Positions 29,687 through 38,314 of a stretch of DNA of 64,000 nt are shown here, in pieces. Location of the stretch: positions 620,001 through 684,000 of the forward strand of contig NZ_CP015596.1 of NCBI RefSeq assembly GCF_001644575.1. The letters run 5' to 3'. The translations under genes were made by a program, and so were the position numbers. The stretch comes from Mycobacterium adipatum (lineage in GTDB: Bacteria; Actinomycetota; Actinomycetes; Mycobacteriales; Mycobacteriaceae). The stretch's first letter is position 1. Each line of letters opens with the position of its first letter. The notes below the pieces were generated by a model that was not told where the DNA came from, did no database searches, and saw only the letters and a list, made by a program, of their open reading frames with translations.

Positions 29687-30556
29687 TCAGGGGCTGGGGT
29701 AGTTGATGCGTTTGACGCTGGCGTCGCCGTTGAACTCGATGTAACCGCTGTTCCCGAACTGCGGCGAGACGTAGACGCTGATCTCGATGCTCTCCGGCGG
29801 TGCGGTGGTGTCGGAGTTCGGGCCGATGCTGATGTGGATCTGCTTCACCTCGGCCGGATCGATGCCGAGGGTTTCCGGGGCGCCGCGGATCAGGCCGACG
29901 AAGGTGGGCACATCGAAGGCGGCCAGGTCGACGACGCGGGCATCGCTGCTGACGCTGGTCTCCGAGGGGTCGTCCCATCCGCCGCGGTAGCTGTAGCGCA
30001 GCACCCGGCGCGGCTCGTTCGGGTCGGGCCGTTCCAGGGATGCGTAGTCGTCGAAGATCGTCAGGTCGTAACCCGAGGTGTCACCGAACTTCTGCTTCAT
30101 CTGCTGGAACAGCCCGTTGAGGCCGCCCAGGGACTGCAGCTGGCGCGGCGCGGTGAGCACCGTGGCGGGAATCCCGTCATCCTTGGCGCCGGGGTCGGTC
30201 TGGAAGCTGAACGGAGATGACGTGTTCCCGTACAGGCCCCAGCCGATCGCGATCCCGAAGAGCACCAGGACCGCGGCCGTCGCGATGCGCAGACCCCACC
30301 CGGCGCGGGGGCTCATGACGGCCGCGGTGCGCTCCGGCTTGAGGTGGGGCAGCTTGACCGGGGAACTCGTGATCTGCAGATCGGAGACCAGCGACTGCAG
30401 ATCACCGAGTGTCGCCGCGCGGGTCGCCGCGGCTACCCGCTGCCGATGTTCCTCCATGGACAGCTGGCCCTCACTGAGCGCGCTGTCGAGCACCTTGCAG
30501 GTGTCGTCGCGGTCGGAGTCCTTTGCGCGGGTGCTCGCCGTCTGTCGGGTGGCCAC
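29687..30556 (-). CDS. DUF1707 domain membrane protein (Rv0048c homologue)
   Basis: 289 aa. The N-terminal DUF1707/SHOCT-like motif is SDRDDTCKVLDSALSEGQLS, then MEEHRQRVAAATRAATLGDL. One transmembrane helix (IATAAVLVLFGIAIGWGLYG, about 91-110) follows, then a C-terminal extracytoplasmic domain ending PQFGNSGYIEFNGDASVKRI. Type II orientation is likely. It is a paralogue of the next upstream gene, sharing LDSALSEGQL/LDRAFSEGQL and the YSYRGGWDDP/YTYRGGWGNP motif. Function unknown. Confidence 0.82.
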   Translation of the reverse strand: MATRQTASTRAKDSDRDDTCKVLDSALSEGQLSMEEHRQRVAAATRAATLGDLQSLVSDLQITSSPVKLPHLKPERTAAVMSPRAGWGLRIATAAVLVLFGIAIGWGLYGNTSSPFSFQTDPGAKDDGIPATVLTAPRQLQSLGGLNGLFQQMKQKFGDTSGYDLTIFDDYASLERPDPNEPRRVLRYSYRGGWDDPSETSVSSDARVVDLAAFDVPTFVGLIRGAPETLGIDPAEVKQIHISIGPNSDTTAPPESIEISVYVSPQFGNSGYIEFNGDASVKRINYPSP

Positions 30557-30582
30557 GGAACAAGATCGTAGGACGCGGGAGC

Positions 30583-31461
30583 TCAGCTCGGGTTTTCGAC
30601 GCGTTTCACGACGCCGGCCGGGTCCAGATAGATGAACCCGTCCAGCCCGGATTTAGTGGTGACCCGGATCAGGGTCTCCAACGCGCCGGGCGTGCCGGGC
30701 TCGGCGATGTGGTCGATGTCGAGATAGCTGTCCTGCACATCGCCCGGCGCGATCTGCAGGGTGGCCGGCGCCGATTGCCACGCGGCGACTGTGGCACCGA
30801 TATCGATCGCACTGAGATCGACCAGGTCGTCGGTATCGGAGCGGGGCGAGGACGACGGGTTTCCCCAGCCCCCGCGATAGGTGTAGATCAGCTTGCGGGT
30901 GTCACTGGCGGGATCGGGCAGCGACAGAAACGCCTGGTCGGGCCGAAAGGCCAGTTCATAGCCCATGGTGCTGCCGAAGCGCTTGCGGATCTCGTCGAGC
31001 ACCCCGGTCATGCCCTCGACAGTGTCCATGTGCCTGGGCAGCTTCAGCACGGCCGGCGGCACGTCGTCCACGGGTGCCGGCGGGCCCTTGGTGATCGCCG
31101 CCGGGGGCTCCGGCGTTTCCGGCACCGCGACGCTCGAGGGTTCCGCGGGTGCGTCCGAGTCGGACGCGACACCCCAGCCGACGGCCGCGATCAGCGCCAC
31201 CAGTCCGGCGGACACCGCAATGACGATCCCGCGGCGACGCTGTTTGGGCGGGAGCGGCTGCGGCAGGGGATCGTCGATCTGCAGGTCGTCGAGCAGTTCG
31301 TGCAGCTCGGCGAGGGTGGCGGCCCGGATGGCGGCGTCGATGCGGCGCCGGTGTTCGGCCATCTCGAGCTGGCCTTCGCTGAACGCGCGGTCCAACGCCG
31401 TGCACGTGGCGTCGCGGTCGGCGTCACGCGCCCGTGTTCGTGCTGTCTGCCGTCCTGCCAC
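30583..31461 (-). CDS. DUF1707 domain membrane protein, tandem paralogue
   Basis: About 292 aa with the same architecture as its downstream neighbour: DUF1707 motif (ADRDATCTALDRAFSEGQLE), one transmembrane helix (GIVIAVSAGLVALIAAVGWG), a Pro-rich linker and a C-terminal extracytoplasmic domain with YTYRGGWGNP and GFIYLDPAGVVKRVENPS. The GTG at 31461 (VAGRQTARTRARD) aligns with the paralogue start MATRQTASTRAKD; an ATG at 31491 adds ten residues. The genes are 26 bp apart and probably one transcript. M. tuberculosis has one copy, so this is a tandem duplication or an M. tuberculosis-lineage loss. Confidence 0.8.
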   Translation of the reverse strand: MAGRQTARTRARDADRDATCTALDRAFSEGQLEMAEHRRRIDAAIRAATLAELHELLDDLQIDDPLPQPLPPKQRRRGIVIAVSAGLVALIAAVGWGVASDSDAPAEPSSVAVPETPEPPAAITKGPPAPVDDVPPAVLKLPRHMDTVEGMTGVLDEIRKRFGSTMGYELAFRPDQAFLSLPDPASDTRKLIYTYRGGWGNPSSSPRSDTDDLVDLSAIDIGATVAAWQSAPATLQIAPGDVQDSYLDIDHIAEPGTPGALETLIRVTTKSGLDGFIYLDPAGVVKRVENPS

Positions 31462-31542
31462 GACGAATGATGGTAGAAGTTCTGCGGTCATCCCGCTGCC
31501 GTCGCGCCTCGGTAGCTGAGGGGCCGACGTACTCTGGTGATC

Positions 31543-31974
31543 GTGCGACTGCAGCGACAGGTGGTGGATTACGCCCTGAGGCGTCGGTCCCTGCTGGCCG
31601 AGGTGTACTCCGGGCGGACCGGTGTCACCGAAGTCTGCGATGCCAATCCCTATCTGCTGCGCGCCGCCAAGTACCACGGGAAAACCAGCTCGGTGATGTG
31701 CCCGATCTGCCGCAAGGAACAGCTGACGCTGGTGTCCTGGGTGTTCGGCGAGCATCTCGGTGCGGTGTCGGGTTCGGCGCGCACGGCCGAGGAGTTGGTG
31801 CTGCTCGCAACCCGTTATGACGAATTCGCCGTCCATGTGGTGGAGGTATGCCGCACTTGCAGTTGGAATCATCTGGTCAAGTCGTACGTGCTCGGCACGC
31901 CGCGCCCGAAGAACGGGACGCGCACCAAGAGCACTCGAACGGCGCGTTCCGGCGCGCGTACGGCCAGTGAATAG
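31543..31974 (+). CDS. DUF5318 zinc-ribbon-like protein (Rv0049 homologue)
   Basis: 143 aa, nearly identical in core to Rv0049: VRLQRQVVDYALRRRSLLAE, VCDANPYLLRAAKYHGK, and two Cys pairs, CPIC (in MCPICRKEQLT) and CRTC (in VCRTCSWNHL), that look like a zinc site. The GTG at 31543 is favoured by homology, with another GTG two codons upstream. It overlaps the ponA1 start by 8 bp, indicating coupling. Function unknown; the constant link to ponA1 suggests a cell-wall or division role. Confidence 0.88.
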   Translation: MRLQRQVVDYALRRRSLLAEVYSGRTGVTEVCDANPYLLRAAKYHGKTSSVMCPICRKEQLTLVSWVFGEHLGAVSGSARTAEELVLLATRYDEFAVHVVEVCRTCSWNHLVKSYVLGTPRPKNGTRTKSTRTARSGARTASE

Positions 31975-34417
31975 CGAAGGGCGCCAGAGCAGGTCAGCGG
32001 ACGAGGGCGGAGACGCGCGGCCCGCTGGCTTGGGTGCCTCCCGCCCGAACCCGCCCGCGCACCGCAAGCCGCCGACGGGTGGCGTTCCCGACGACCGTAA
32101 GACCGCGCTGATCCCGCCGGTGCGGCACGAGGTGGCGCCGCACCTGCGCGACCCCATCGATGTCGTCAAGGCCGCTCTCGACGGCGGGCCGCCGCGCCGG
32201 CCTCCCACACCCCCGCCGCCGGGCGGGCCCGGCGGGCCGCCCCCGCCGCCGGGGGCCGGGCCGCCCAAGGCCGGCAAGTTCCAGTGGAAGTGGGTGCGCC
32301 GAGCGCTGTATGCCGCGCTGGTGCTGTTCGTGGCGCTGCCGATGATCACCTTCGGAATGGCCTACATGATCGTCGATGTGCCCAAACCGGGTGACATCCG
32401 CACCGCGCAGGTCTCCACCATTCTGGCCAGCGACGGCAGCGAGCTCGCGAAAATCATTCCGCCCGAAGGGAACCGGGTCGACGTGAAGATCGACCAGATT
32501 CCGGTGCAGGTGCGCAACGCGGTGATGGCCGCCGAAGACCGCGACTTCTACTCCAACCCGGGTTTCTCGTTCACCGGGTTTGCGCGGGCCTTCCTGAACA
32601 ACCTGTTCGGCGGCGGCGGCGGTCTGCAGGGCGGCTCGACGATCACCCAGCAGTACGTCAAGAACGCGCTCGTCGGCGACGAACGGTCCGGTATCGGCGG
32701 GCTGGTGCGCAAGGCCAAGGAACTCGTCATCTCCACCAAGATGTCGGGGGAGTGGTCCAAGGACCAGGTGCTCGAGTCCTATCTGAACATCATCTATTTC
32801 GGCCGCGGCGCGTACGGCATCTCCGCGGCGGCGCAGGCGTATTTCGGGAAGCCGGTCGAACAACTCAACGTGGCCGAGGGTGCGCTGCTGGCGGCGCTGA
32901 TTCAGCGGCCGTCCACGCTGGATCCGGCCGTCGACCCGGAGGGCGCGGCCGACCGGTGGAACTGGGTGCTCGACGGCATGGTCGAGATCGGCGCGTTGTC
33001 GCCGGCCGACCGGGCTGCGCAGGTGTTCCCGCCCACCGTGGCGCCCGACTTCGCCAGTACCGCCAACCAGACCACCGGACCCAACGGGCTGATCGAGCGG
33101 CAGGTCACCAAGGAGCTGCTCGAGCTCTTCGACATCACCGAGCAGACCCTGAACACCGAGGGCCTGAAGATCACCACCACCATCGACCCGCAGGCGCAGA
33201 AGGCCGCCGAGGAGGCCGTCGCGGAGACGCTGGATGGCCAGGACCCGGACATGCGGTCGGCGGTGGTGTCCATCGATCCGCGCACCGGCGGGGTGAAGGC
33301 CTACTACGGCGGCTCCGACGCCAATGGGTTCGACTTCGCCCAGGCGGGTCTGCCGACCGGCTCCTCGTTCAAGGTGTTCGCTCTGGTGGCGGCGCTGCAG
33401 CAGGGCATCGGGCTGGGCTACAACATCGACAGTTCCCCGCTGGAACTCAACGGCGTCAAGATCACCAACGTCGAGGGCGGCGGCTGCGGCACCTGCAATA
33501 TCGCCGAGGCGCTCAAGCGGTCGCTCAACACCAGCTACTACCGGCTGATGCTCAAGTTGCAGAACGGGCCGCAGGATGTGGCCGATGCCGCGCACGAGGC
33601 CGGGATCGCCGAGAGCTTCCCGGGCGTCGAGCACACCCTGAGCGAGGACGGGCAGGGCGGGCCGCCCAACAACGGCATCGTGCTCGGCCAGTACCAGAGC
33701 CGGGTCATCGACATGGCCTCCGCGTACGCCACGCTGGCCAATTCCGGGGTCTACCACCGCCCGCATTTCGTGCAGAAGGTGGAGGATTCCCAGGGCAATG
33801 TGCTGTTCGACGCCGCCAACGGTGGCGACGAGGGTGAGCAGCGTATCGATTCCGCGGTCGCCGACAACGTGACCGCGGCGATGGCGCCGATCGCCGGGTA
33901 CTCCAACGGACACAACCTGGCCGGCGGGCGTCCGTCGGCGGCCAAGACCGGCACCAACCAGCTCGGTGACACCGGGGCCAACCGGGATGCCTGGATGGTC
34001 GGCTTCACCCCGTCGCTGTCCACCGCGGTCTGGGTGGGCACCACCGGCGGTGACAAGCCGTTGGTCAACCAGTGGGGCGGCCCGGTATACGGCTCGGGTC
34101 TGCCGTCGGACATCTGGAAGGCCACCATGGACGGTGCCCTCGAGGGCACCGACAACGAGACGTTCCCGAAGCCCACCGAGATCGGTGGTTACGCCGGCCC
34201 GCCCGCCGCACCGCCACCGCCGCCGTCGCCGGACCCGGCCCTCCCGCCGCCGCCGTCGGAGACGGTGATCCAGCCGACGCTGGAGATCGCGCCGGGTATC
34301 ACCATCCCCTGGGGTCCGCCGACGACGGTGCCGGTCGGCCCGCCGGTGCCACCGGTGCCCGGTGATCCCAACGCACCCCCGCCGCCCCCGGGCGCGCCGA
34401 TCCCGCCGCCACCGTGA
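31967..34417 (+). CDS. ponA1: Bifunctional class A penicillin-binding protein PonA1
   Basis: About 816 aa. A cytoplasmic Pro-rich leader (1-105) is followed by one membrane helix (YAALVLFVALPMITFGMAYM). The GT51 glycosyltransferase domain has the catalytic Glu about 190 (AAEDRDFYSNPGF) and GGSTITQQYVKNAL. The transpeptidase domain has the Ser nucleophile about 466 in SSFK (TGSSFKVFAL), SLNTSYY, and KTGT about 660. A Pro-rich C-terminal tail follows. It polymerises and crosslinks peptidoglycan at the poles. The GTG start overlaps the DUF5318 stop; the stop overlaps the next gene as GTGA. Confidence 0.95.
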   Translation: MNSEGRQSRSADEGGDARPAGLGASRPNPPAHRKPPTGGVPDDRKTALIPPVRHEVAPHLRDPIDVVKAALDGGPPRRPPTPPPPGGPGGPPPPPGAGPPKAGKFQWKWVRRALYAALVLFVALPMITFGMAYMIVDVPKPGDIRTAQVSTILASDGSELAKIIPPEGNRVDVKIDQIPVQVRNAVMAAEDRDFYSNPGFSFTGFARAFLNNLFGGGGGLQGGSTITQQYVKNALVGDERSGIGGLVRKAKELVISTKMSGEWSKDQVLESYLNIIYFGRGAYGISAAAQAYFGKPVEQLNVAEGALLAALIQRPSTLDPAVDPEGAADRWNWVLDGMVEIGALSPADRAAQVFPPTVAPDFASTANQTTGPNGLIERQVTKELLELFDITEQTLNTEGLKITTTIDPQAQKAAEEAVAETLDGQDPDMRSAVVSIDPRTGGVKAYYGGSDANGFDFAQAGLPTGSSFKVFALVAALQQGIGLGYNIDSSPLELNGVKITNVEGGGCGTCNIAEALKRSLNTSYYRLMLKLQNGPQDVADAAHEAGIAESFPGVEHTLSEDGQGGPPNNGIVLGQYQSRVIDMASAYATLANSGVYHRPHFVQKVEDSQGNVLFDAANGGDEGEQRIDSAVADNVTAAMAPIAGYSNGHNLAGGRPSAAKTGTNQLGDTGANRDAWMVGFTPSLSTAVWVGTTGGDKPLVNQWGGPVYGSGLPSDIWKATMDGALEGTDNETFPKPTEIGGYAGPPAAPPPPPSPDPALPPPPSETVIQPTLEIAPGITIPWGPPTTVPVGPPVPPVPGDPNAPPPPPGAPIPPPP

Positions 34418-36066
34418 CCGAGCGCGACGCGGGTACGGTTTCACCCGCGCCGCTCGCGGGAGATCGGCGCAGCGACGACGGCAGGGATATGCCCAGCCGC
34501 AACGACGCGCTCGGCGCGGCGCTCGCCGGGACCATCGGCGGCCCGGTCGGTCGGCACGCCATGATCGGGCGGTCCCGGTTCTGGACGCCGCTGCGGGTGA
34601 TGCTGTTGATCGGCGTCGTCTTCCTGGCGCTGGGGTACTCCACCAAGGCGGCCTGCCTGCAGTCCACCGACAGCGGCACCGCGGCGCAGCGCGTCGCCAA
34701 TTGGGAGAACCAGCGCGCCTACTACTCGCTGTGCTACTCGGACACGGTGCCGCTGTACACCGCAGAACTGTTGAACCAGGGCAAGTTTCCGTACAAGTCC
34801 AGCTGGATCGAGAAGGACGCCGACGGCGAACCGCATGTCGTGTACGACGGCAGCCCGCCGGTGCGCTACATGGAATACCCGGTGCTGACCGGCATCTACC
34901 AGTACCTGTCGATGTCGCTGGCCAAGACCTACTCGGCGCTGACCACGCTGGTGTCGGTGCCGCTGGTGGCCGAGGTGGTGATGTTCTTCAACATCTCGGC
35001 GTTCGGGCTGGCGCTGGCCTGGCTGCTGACGGTCTGGGCGACCGCGCTGCTGGCCGGCCGGCGCATCTGGGACGCCGCGCTGGTGGCGGCCTCCCCGCTG
35101 CTGATCTTCCAGATATTCACCAACTTCGACGCGCTGGCGGTGGCCTGCGCGACGGCGGCGATGCTGGCGTGGTCGCGACGGCGACCCGTGCTGACCGGAG
35201 CGCTGATCGGAATCGGGGTGGCGCTCAAGCTCTATCCGGCGCTGCTGCTCGGCCCGTTGCTGGTGCTGGCGTTGCGCACCGGCCGGATGCGCGAGTTCAC
35301 CAAGACCGCTGGGTCGGCGTTGCTGGTCTGGGTGCTGGTGAATCTGCCTGTGCTGGTGCTGTTTCCGCGCGGATGGTCGGAGTTCTTCCGGCTGAACTCC
35401 CGCCGCGGTGACGATATGGACTCCATCTACAACGTGGTGAAGTCGTTCACCGGCTGGCAGGGATTCGACCCGGGGTTGGGATTCTGGGAGCCACCGACGG
35501 TCACCAACACGGTGACCGCGTTGTTGTTCCTGGCCTGCTGCGCGGGTATCGCGTATCTGGCGCTGACGGCGCCGCAGCGTCCGCGGTTGGCCCAGCTGGC
35601 CTTCCTGGTGGTGGCGGCGTTCCTGTTGACCAACAAGGTGTGGAGTCCGCAGTTTTCGCTGTGGCTGGTGCCGCTGGCGGTGCTGGCGCTGCCGCACCGG
35701 CGCATTCTGCTGGCCTGGATGACCATCGACGCGCTGGTGTGGGTGCCGCGGATGCTCTACCTGTACGGCGAGCAGAACCGGGGGCTGCCCGAGCAGTGGT
35801 TCACCGCGACGGTGTTACTGCGCGATATCGCCGTGCTGGCGCTGATCGTGCTGGTGGTCCGCCAGATCCGTCGGCCCGAACTCGACCTGGTCCGCCATCA
35901 CGGCAGCATCGACGACCCGTCCGGCGGGGTGTTCGACCGGGCGCCGGACAACCCGCCGCGGTGGCTGCCGACGTGGCTGCGGCCGACCGAGTCGGACCCG
36001 CTGCCGGCGCCCCCACCCGAGGATGCCCGGAGCGACGATTTCGCAGATCAGCACCCGTTCCGGTAA
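34414..36066 (+). CDS. Polytopic glycosyltransferase-87-like membrane protein (Rv0051 homologue)
   Basis: 550 aa with about ten hydrophobic helices starting at VMLLIGVVFLALGYSTKAAC. It shows the DUF2029/GT87 pattern of GT-C enzymes, with the YMEYPVLTGIYQYLSMSLAK loop and repeated helix pairs (ALAWLLTVWATALLAGRRIW, LIGIGVALKLYPALLLGPLL). GT87 proteins transfer mannose or arabinose from polyprenyl phosphates in cell-wall glycan synthesis; the specific substrate is not deducible. The start GTG overlaps the ponA1 stop, so the two are co-translated. Confidence 0.87.
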   Translation: MTERDAGTVSPAPLAGDRRSDDGRDMPSRNDALGAALAGTIGGPVGRHAMIGRSRFWTPLRVMLLIGVVFLALGYSTKAACLQSTDSGTAAQRVANWENQRAYYSLCYSDTVPLYTAELLNQGKFPYKSSWIEKDADGEPHVVYDGSPPVRYMEYPVLTGIYQYLSMSLAKTYSALTTLVSVPLVAEVVMFFNISAFGLALAWLLTVWATALLAGRRIWDAALVAASPLLIFQIFTNFDALAVACATAAMLAWSRRRPVLTGALIGIGVALKLYPALLLGPLLVLALRTGRMREFTKTAGSALLVWVLVNLPVLVLFPRGWSEFFRLNSRRGDDMDSIYNVVKSFTGWQGFDPGLGFWEPPTVTNTVTALLFLACCAGIAYLALTAPQRPRLAQLAFLVVAAFLLTNKVWSPQFSLWLVPLAVLALPHRRILLAWMTIDALVWVPRMLYLYGEQNRGLPEQWFTATVLLRDIAVLALIVLVVRQIRRPELDLVRHHGSIDDPSGGVFDRAPDNPPRWLPTWLRPTESDPLPAPPPEDARSDDFADQHPFR

Positions 36067-36149
36067 CCTAGCCCGGTTGCCGACGCAGGCGACCCTCCTG
36101 CCACGGACACGCCGTGGCCGCAACGACCATAGGAGGTGATGGGTTCCTT

Positions 36150-36440
36150 ATGCGTCCATACGAAGTCATGGTCATCCTTGACCCCACTCTTGACGAGCGC
36201 ACCGTAGCTCCCTCGCTGGAGACGTTCCTGAACGTCATCCGCAAGGACGGTGGCAGTGTCGACAAGGTCGATATCTGGGGCCGCCGCCGGCTGGCCTACG
36301 AGATCGCCAAGCACGCCGAGGGCATTTACGCCGTCGTCGATCTGAAGGCTGAGCCCGCGACCGTCTCTGAGCTGGATCGCCAGCTCAATCTGAACGAGTC
36401 GGTGCTGCGCACCAAGGTGATGCGGACCGACAAGCACTAG
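36150..36440 (+). CDS. rpsF: 30S ribosomal protein S6
   Basis: 96 aa: [40 protein letters not shown] and [14 protein letters not shown] are S6 hallmarks. The ATG at 36150 follows an AGGAGGTGAT site at 36131-36140. It heads the conserved rpsF-ssb-rpsR-rplI cluster. Confidence 0.97.
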   Translation: MRPYEVMVILDPTLDERTVAPSLETFLNVIRKDGGSVDKVDIWGRRRLAYEIAKHAEGIYAVVDLKAEPATVSELDRQLNLNESVLRTKVMRTDKH

Positions 36441-36552
36441 TCCGTTTCGCGTCGGGGCGACACCTATGTGTACGTCGGTGCGGTTCCGTAGGCTCGCCTG
36501 CGACTGCACTTGTACGCATACGCCGCTTTGACTACACGCCCAGGAGGATCTC

Positions 36553-37071
36553 GTGGCTGGTGACACCGTCATCACTGTTATCGGAAACCTGACCGCTGAC
36601 CCGGAACTGCGTTTCACGCCGTCCGGTGCCGCGGTTGCGAACTTCACCGTGGCTTCCACGCCGCGGACGTTCGACCGCCAGACCAATGAGTGGAAGGACG
36701 GCGAAGCGCTGTTCCTCCGCTGCAACATCTGGCGTGAGGCGGCCGAGAACGTGGCCGAAAGCCTCACCCGCGGTTCGCGGGTGATCGTGTCCGGCCGGCT
36801 CAAGCAGCGGTCCTTCGAAACCCGCGAGGGTGAGAAGCGCACCGTTGTGGAACTCGAGGTCGACGAGATCGGCCCCTCGCTGCGTTACGCCACGGCCAAG
36901 GTCAACAAGGCCAGCCGCGGCGGCGGAGGCGGCGGGTTCGGTGGCGGTGGTAACAGCGGCGGTGGTGCGCCACGTGGCGGCGGCTCGGACTCCCAGCCCA
37001 AGGACGATCCGTGGGGCAGCGCCCCGGCGGCCGGTTCCTACAGCGGCAGCGACGACGAACCGCCCTTCTGA
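36553..37071 (+). CDS. ssb: Single-stranded DNA-binding protein
   Basis: 172 aa. The OB-fold starts [20 protein letters not shown], with [11 protein letters not shown] and [21 protein letters not shown] Gly-rich flexible linker (115-140) follows, and the acidic C-terminal tip DDEPPF is the binding site for replication and repair partners. GTG 36553 has a CAGGAGG site. It coats ssDNA during replication. Confidence 0.97.
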   Translation: MAGDTVITVIGNLTADPELRFTPSGAAVANFTVASTPRTFDRQTNEWKDGEALFLRCNIWREAAENVAESLTRGSRVIVSGRLKQRSFETREGEKRTVVELEVDEIGPSLRYATAKVNKASRGGGGGGFGGGGNSGGGAPRGGGSDSQPKDDPWGSAPAAGSYSGSDDEPPF

Positions 37072-37109
37072 CAAGAATTTTCAGCAGGTTTCAAGAAAGA
37101 GATTGACCC

Positions 37110-37370
37110 ATGGCCAAGACCAACAAGCGGCGGCCGGCACCGGAAAAGCCGGTCAAGACCCGCAAGTGCGTGTTCTGCTCCAAAAAGGGCAAGAACCAGA
37201 TCATCGATTACAAGGACACCGGGCTGCTCCGGACCTACATCAGCGAGCGCGGCAAGATCCGTGCCCGTCGGGTGACCGGCAACTGTGTCCAGCACCAGCG
37301 CGACGTCGCCGTCGCGGTCAAGAATGCCCGCGAGGTGGCTCTGCTGCCATTCGGTTCGTCGACGCGGTAG
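37110..37370 (+). CDS. rpsR: 30S ribosomal protein S18 (Cys-containing, RpsR1 type)
   Basis: 86 aa: [19 protein letters not shown], then [17 protein letters not shown] and [20 protein letters not shown]. The CxxC plus later C..H make this the zinc-binding (C+) form; mycobacteria also encode a zinc-independent paralogue used under zinc starvation. An AGAAAGAGA-type site precedes ATG 37110. Confidence 0.96.
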   Translation: MAKTNKRRPAPEKPVKTRKCVFCSKKGKNQIIDYKDTGLLRTYISERGKIRARRVTGNCVQHQRDVAVAVKNAREVALLPFGSSTR

Positions 37371-37384
37371 GGGAGAGACACACC

Positions 37385-37840
37385 ATGAAGCTGATTCTCA
37401 CCGCTGAGGTGGAACACCTGGGTATCGCCGGCGATTCGGTAGAGGTGAAGGACGGCTACGGCCGTAACTACCTGCTGCCCCGTGGTCTGGCGATCGTGGC
37501 CAGCCGTGGCGCCGAGCGCCAGGCCGAGGAGATCCGTCGGGCCCGCGAGGTCAAGGAAGTTCGCGGCGTCGAGCACGCCAACGAGCTGAAGAACGCGCTG
37601 GAGGGTCTGGGCACCGTCGCGCTGCCGGTGAAGGCCGCGGCCGACAGCGGCAAGCTGTTCGGTTCGGTCACCCCGAACTCGGTCGTCACCGCCATCAAGA
37701 AGGCCGGCGGACCGAACCTCGACAAGCGCACCGTCGAGCTGCCGAAGGCGCACATCAAGGCCACCGGCACCTACCAGATCAGCGTGAAGTTGCACCCCGG
37801 CGTCTCGGCCGCGGTGGCGCTGAACGTCACTGCCGAGTAG
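37385..37840 (+). CDS. rplI: 50S ribosomal protein L9
   Basis: 151 aa: the N-terminal L9 domain ([37 protein letters not shown]), a long connecting helix, and a C-terminal domain ending [18 protein letters not shown] 37385 is 15 bp after rpsR. Last gene of the cluster; a strong hairpin follows. Confidence 0.97.
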   Translation: MKLILTAEVEHLGIAGDSVEVKDGYGRNYLLPRGLAIVASRGAERQAEEIRRAREVKEVRGVEHANELKNALEGLGTVALPVKAAADSGKLFGSVTPNSVVTAIKKAGGPNLDKRTVELPKAHIKATGTYQISVKLHPGVSAAVALNVTAE

Positions 37841-37853
37841 CAACAGTTCGTAA

Positions 37854-37894
37854 AACGCCCGGGTGGGAAGCACGTTGCTTCCCACCCGGGCGTT
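37854..37894 (+). terminator. Strong hairpin terminator after rplI
   Basis: Perfect 19-bp arms, AACGCCCGGGTGGGAAGCA at 37854-37872 and its exact complement at 37876-37894, with a 3-nt loop (CGT). It starts 14 bp after the rplI stop and separates the ribosomal protein cluster from dnaB. Confidence 0.9.
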
Positions 37895-38025
37895 GCTGTG
37901 CCGCCAGCGAACTTGTTGCCGCAACTCGCCCACAGCAACGTCTACCGGCTGTTAACCTGTTCGGCTTCAAAACGCAATCCAACACGCCCGGATGCGCAAC
38001 CCGGCCCGACACGCCGTGCCAGTTA

Positions 38026-38154
38026 GTGTCCACAGCGTCAGATAGCGGGAAGCAGCGTCCTACCTGCACCGAGTTCTCGAAACTCGAACTTTGTGCACAG
38101 GTTTTCCACAAGGCGTCAACACCGCTGACCGAAGCTGTGCACACGCCATCCACA
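38026..38154 (+). promoter_or_regulatory. Cluster of DnaA-box-like nonamers upstream of dnaB
   Basis: Five nonamers related to the mycobacterial DnaA box TTGTCCACA: GTGTCCACA (38026-38034), TTGTGCACA (38091-38099), TTTTCCACA (38102-38110), CTGTGCACA (38135-38143) and CCATCCACA (38146-38154). All are on one strand within 129 bp. Each carries CCACA or GCACA at its 3' end and differs from consensus at one to three positions. Confidence 0.45.
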
Positions 38155-38267
38155 GGTTCGCTAACAGGGTCCGGTTGCACGGGCTGTAGCAAAGCCTTAC
38201 GTTTGCCGTCGCGACTGACCGTGCCGAGACGTGTCAGTGCCGCTCGGTACTGTCATGACAGAGCTGA

Positions 38268-38283
38268 TCGAACATGCGTTCGT
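38268..38283. promoter_or_regulatory. LexA-type SOS box upstream of dnaB
   Basis: TCGAACATGCGTTCGT matches the mycobacterial SOS box TCGAAC-N4-GTTCGA at 11 of 12 defined positions. It ends 31 bp before the dnaB start codon, a plausible operator position. Confidence 0.6.
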
Positions 38284-38314
38284 CTCGTTTCAGAAGGGGG
38301 AGGTGGAGCGCTTC

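Larger units (their letters stand above)
37895..38314. promoter_or_regulatory. 420-bp dnaB upstream region
   Basis: No gene is seen here. The region holds several DnaA-box-like nonamers, a CGAGTT-N5-AACTCG inverted repeat (about 38071-38087), and a LexA-type box close to dnaB. A GAAGGGGGAGG ribosome binding site lies just before the dnaB GTG. Confidence 0.6.
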
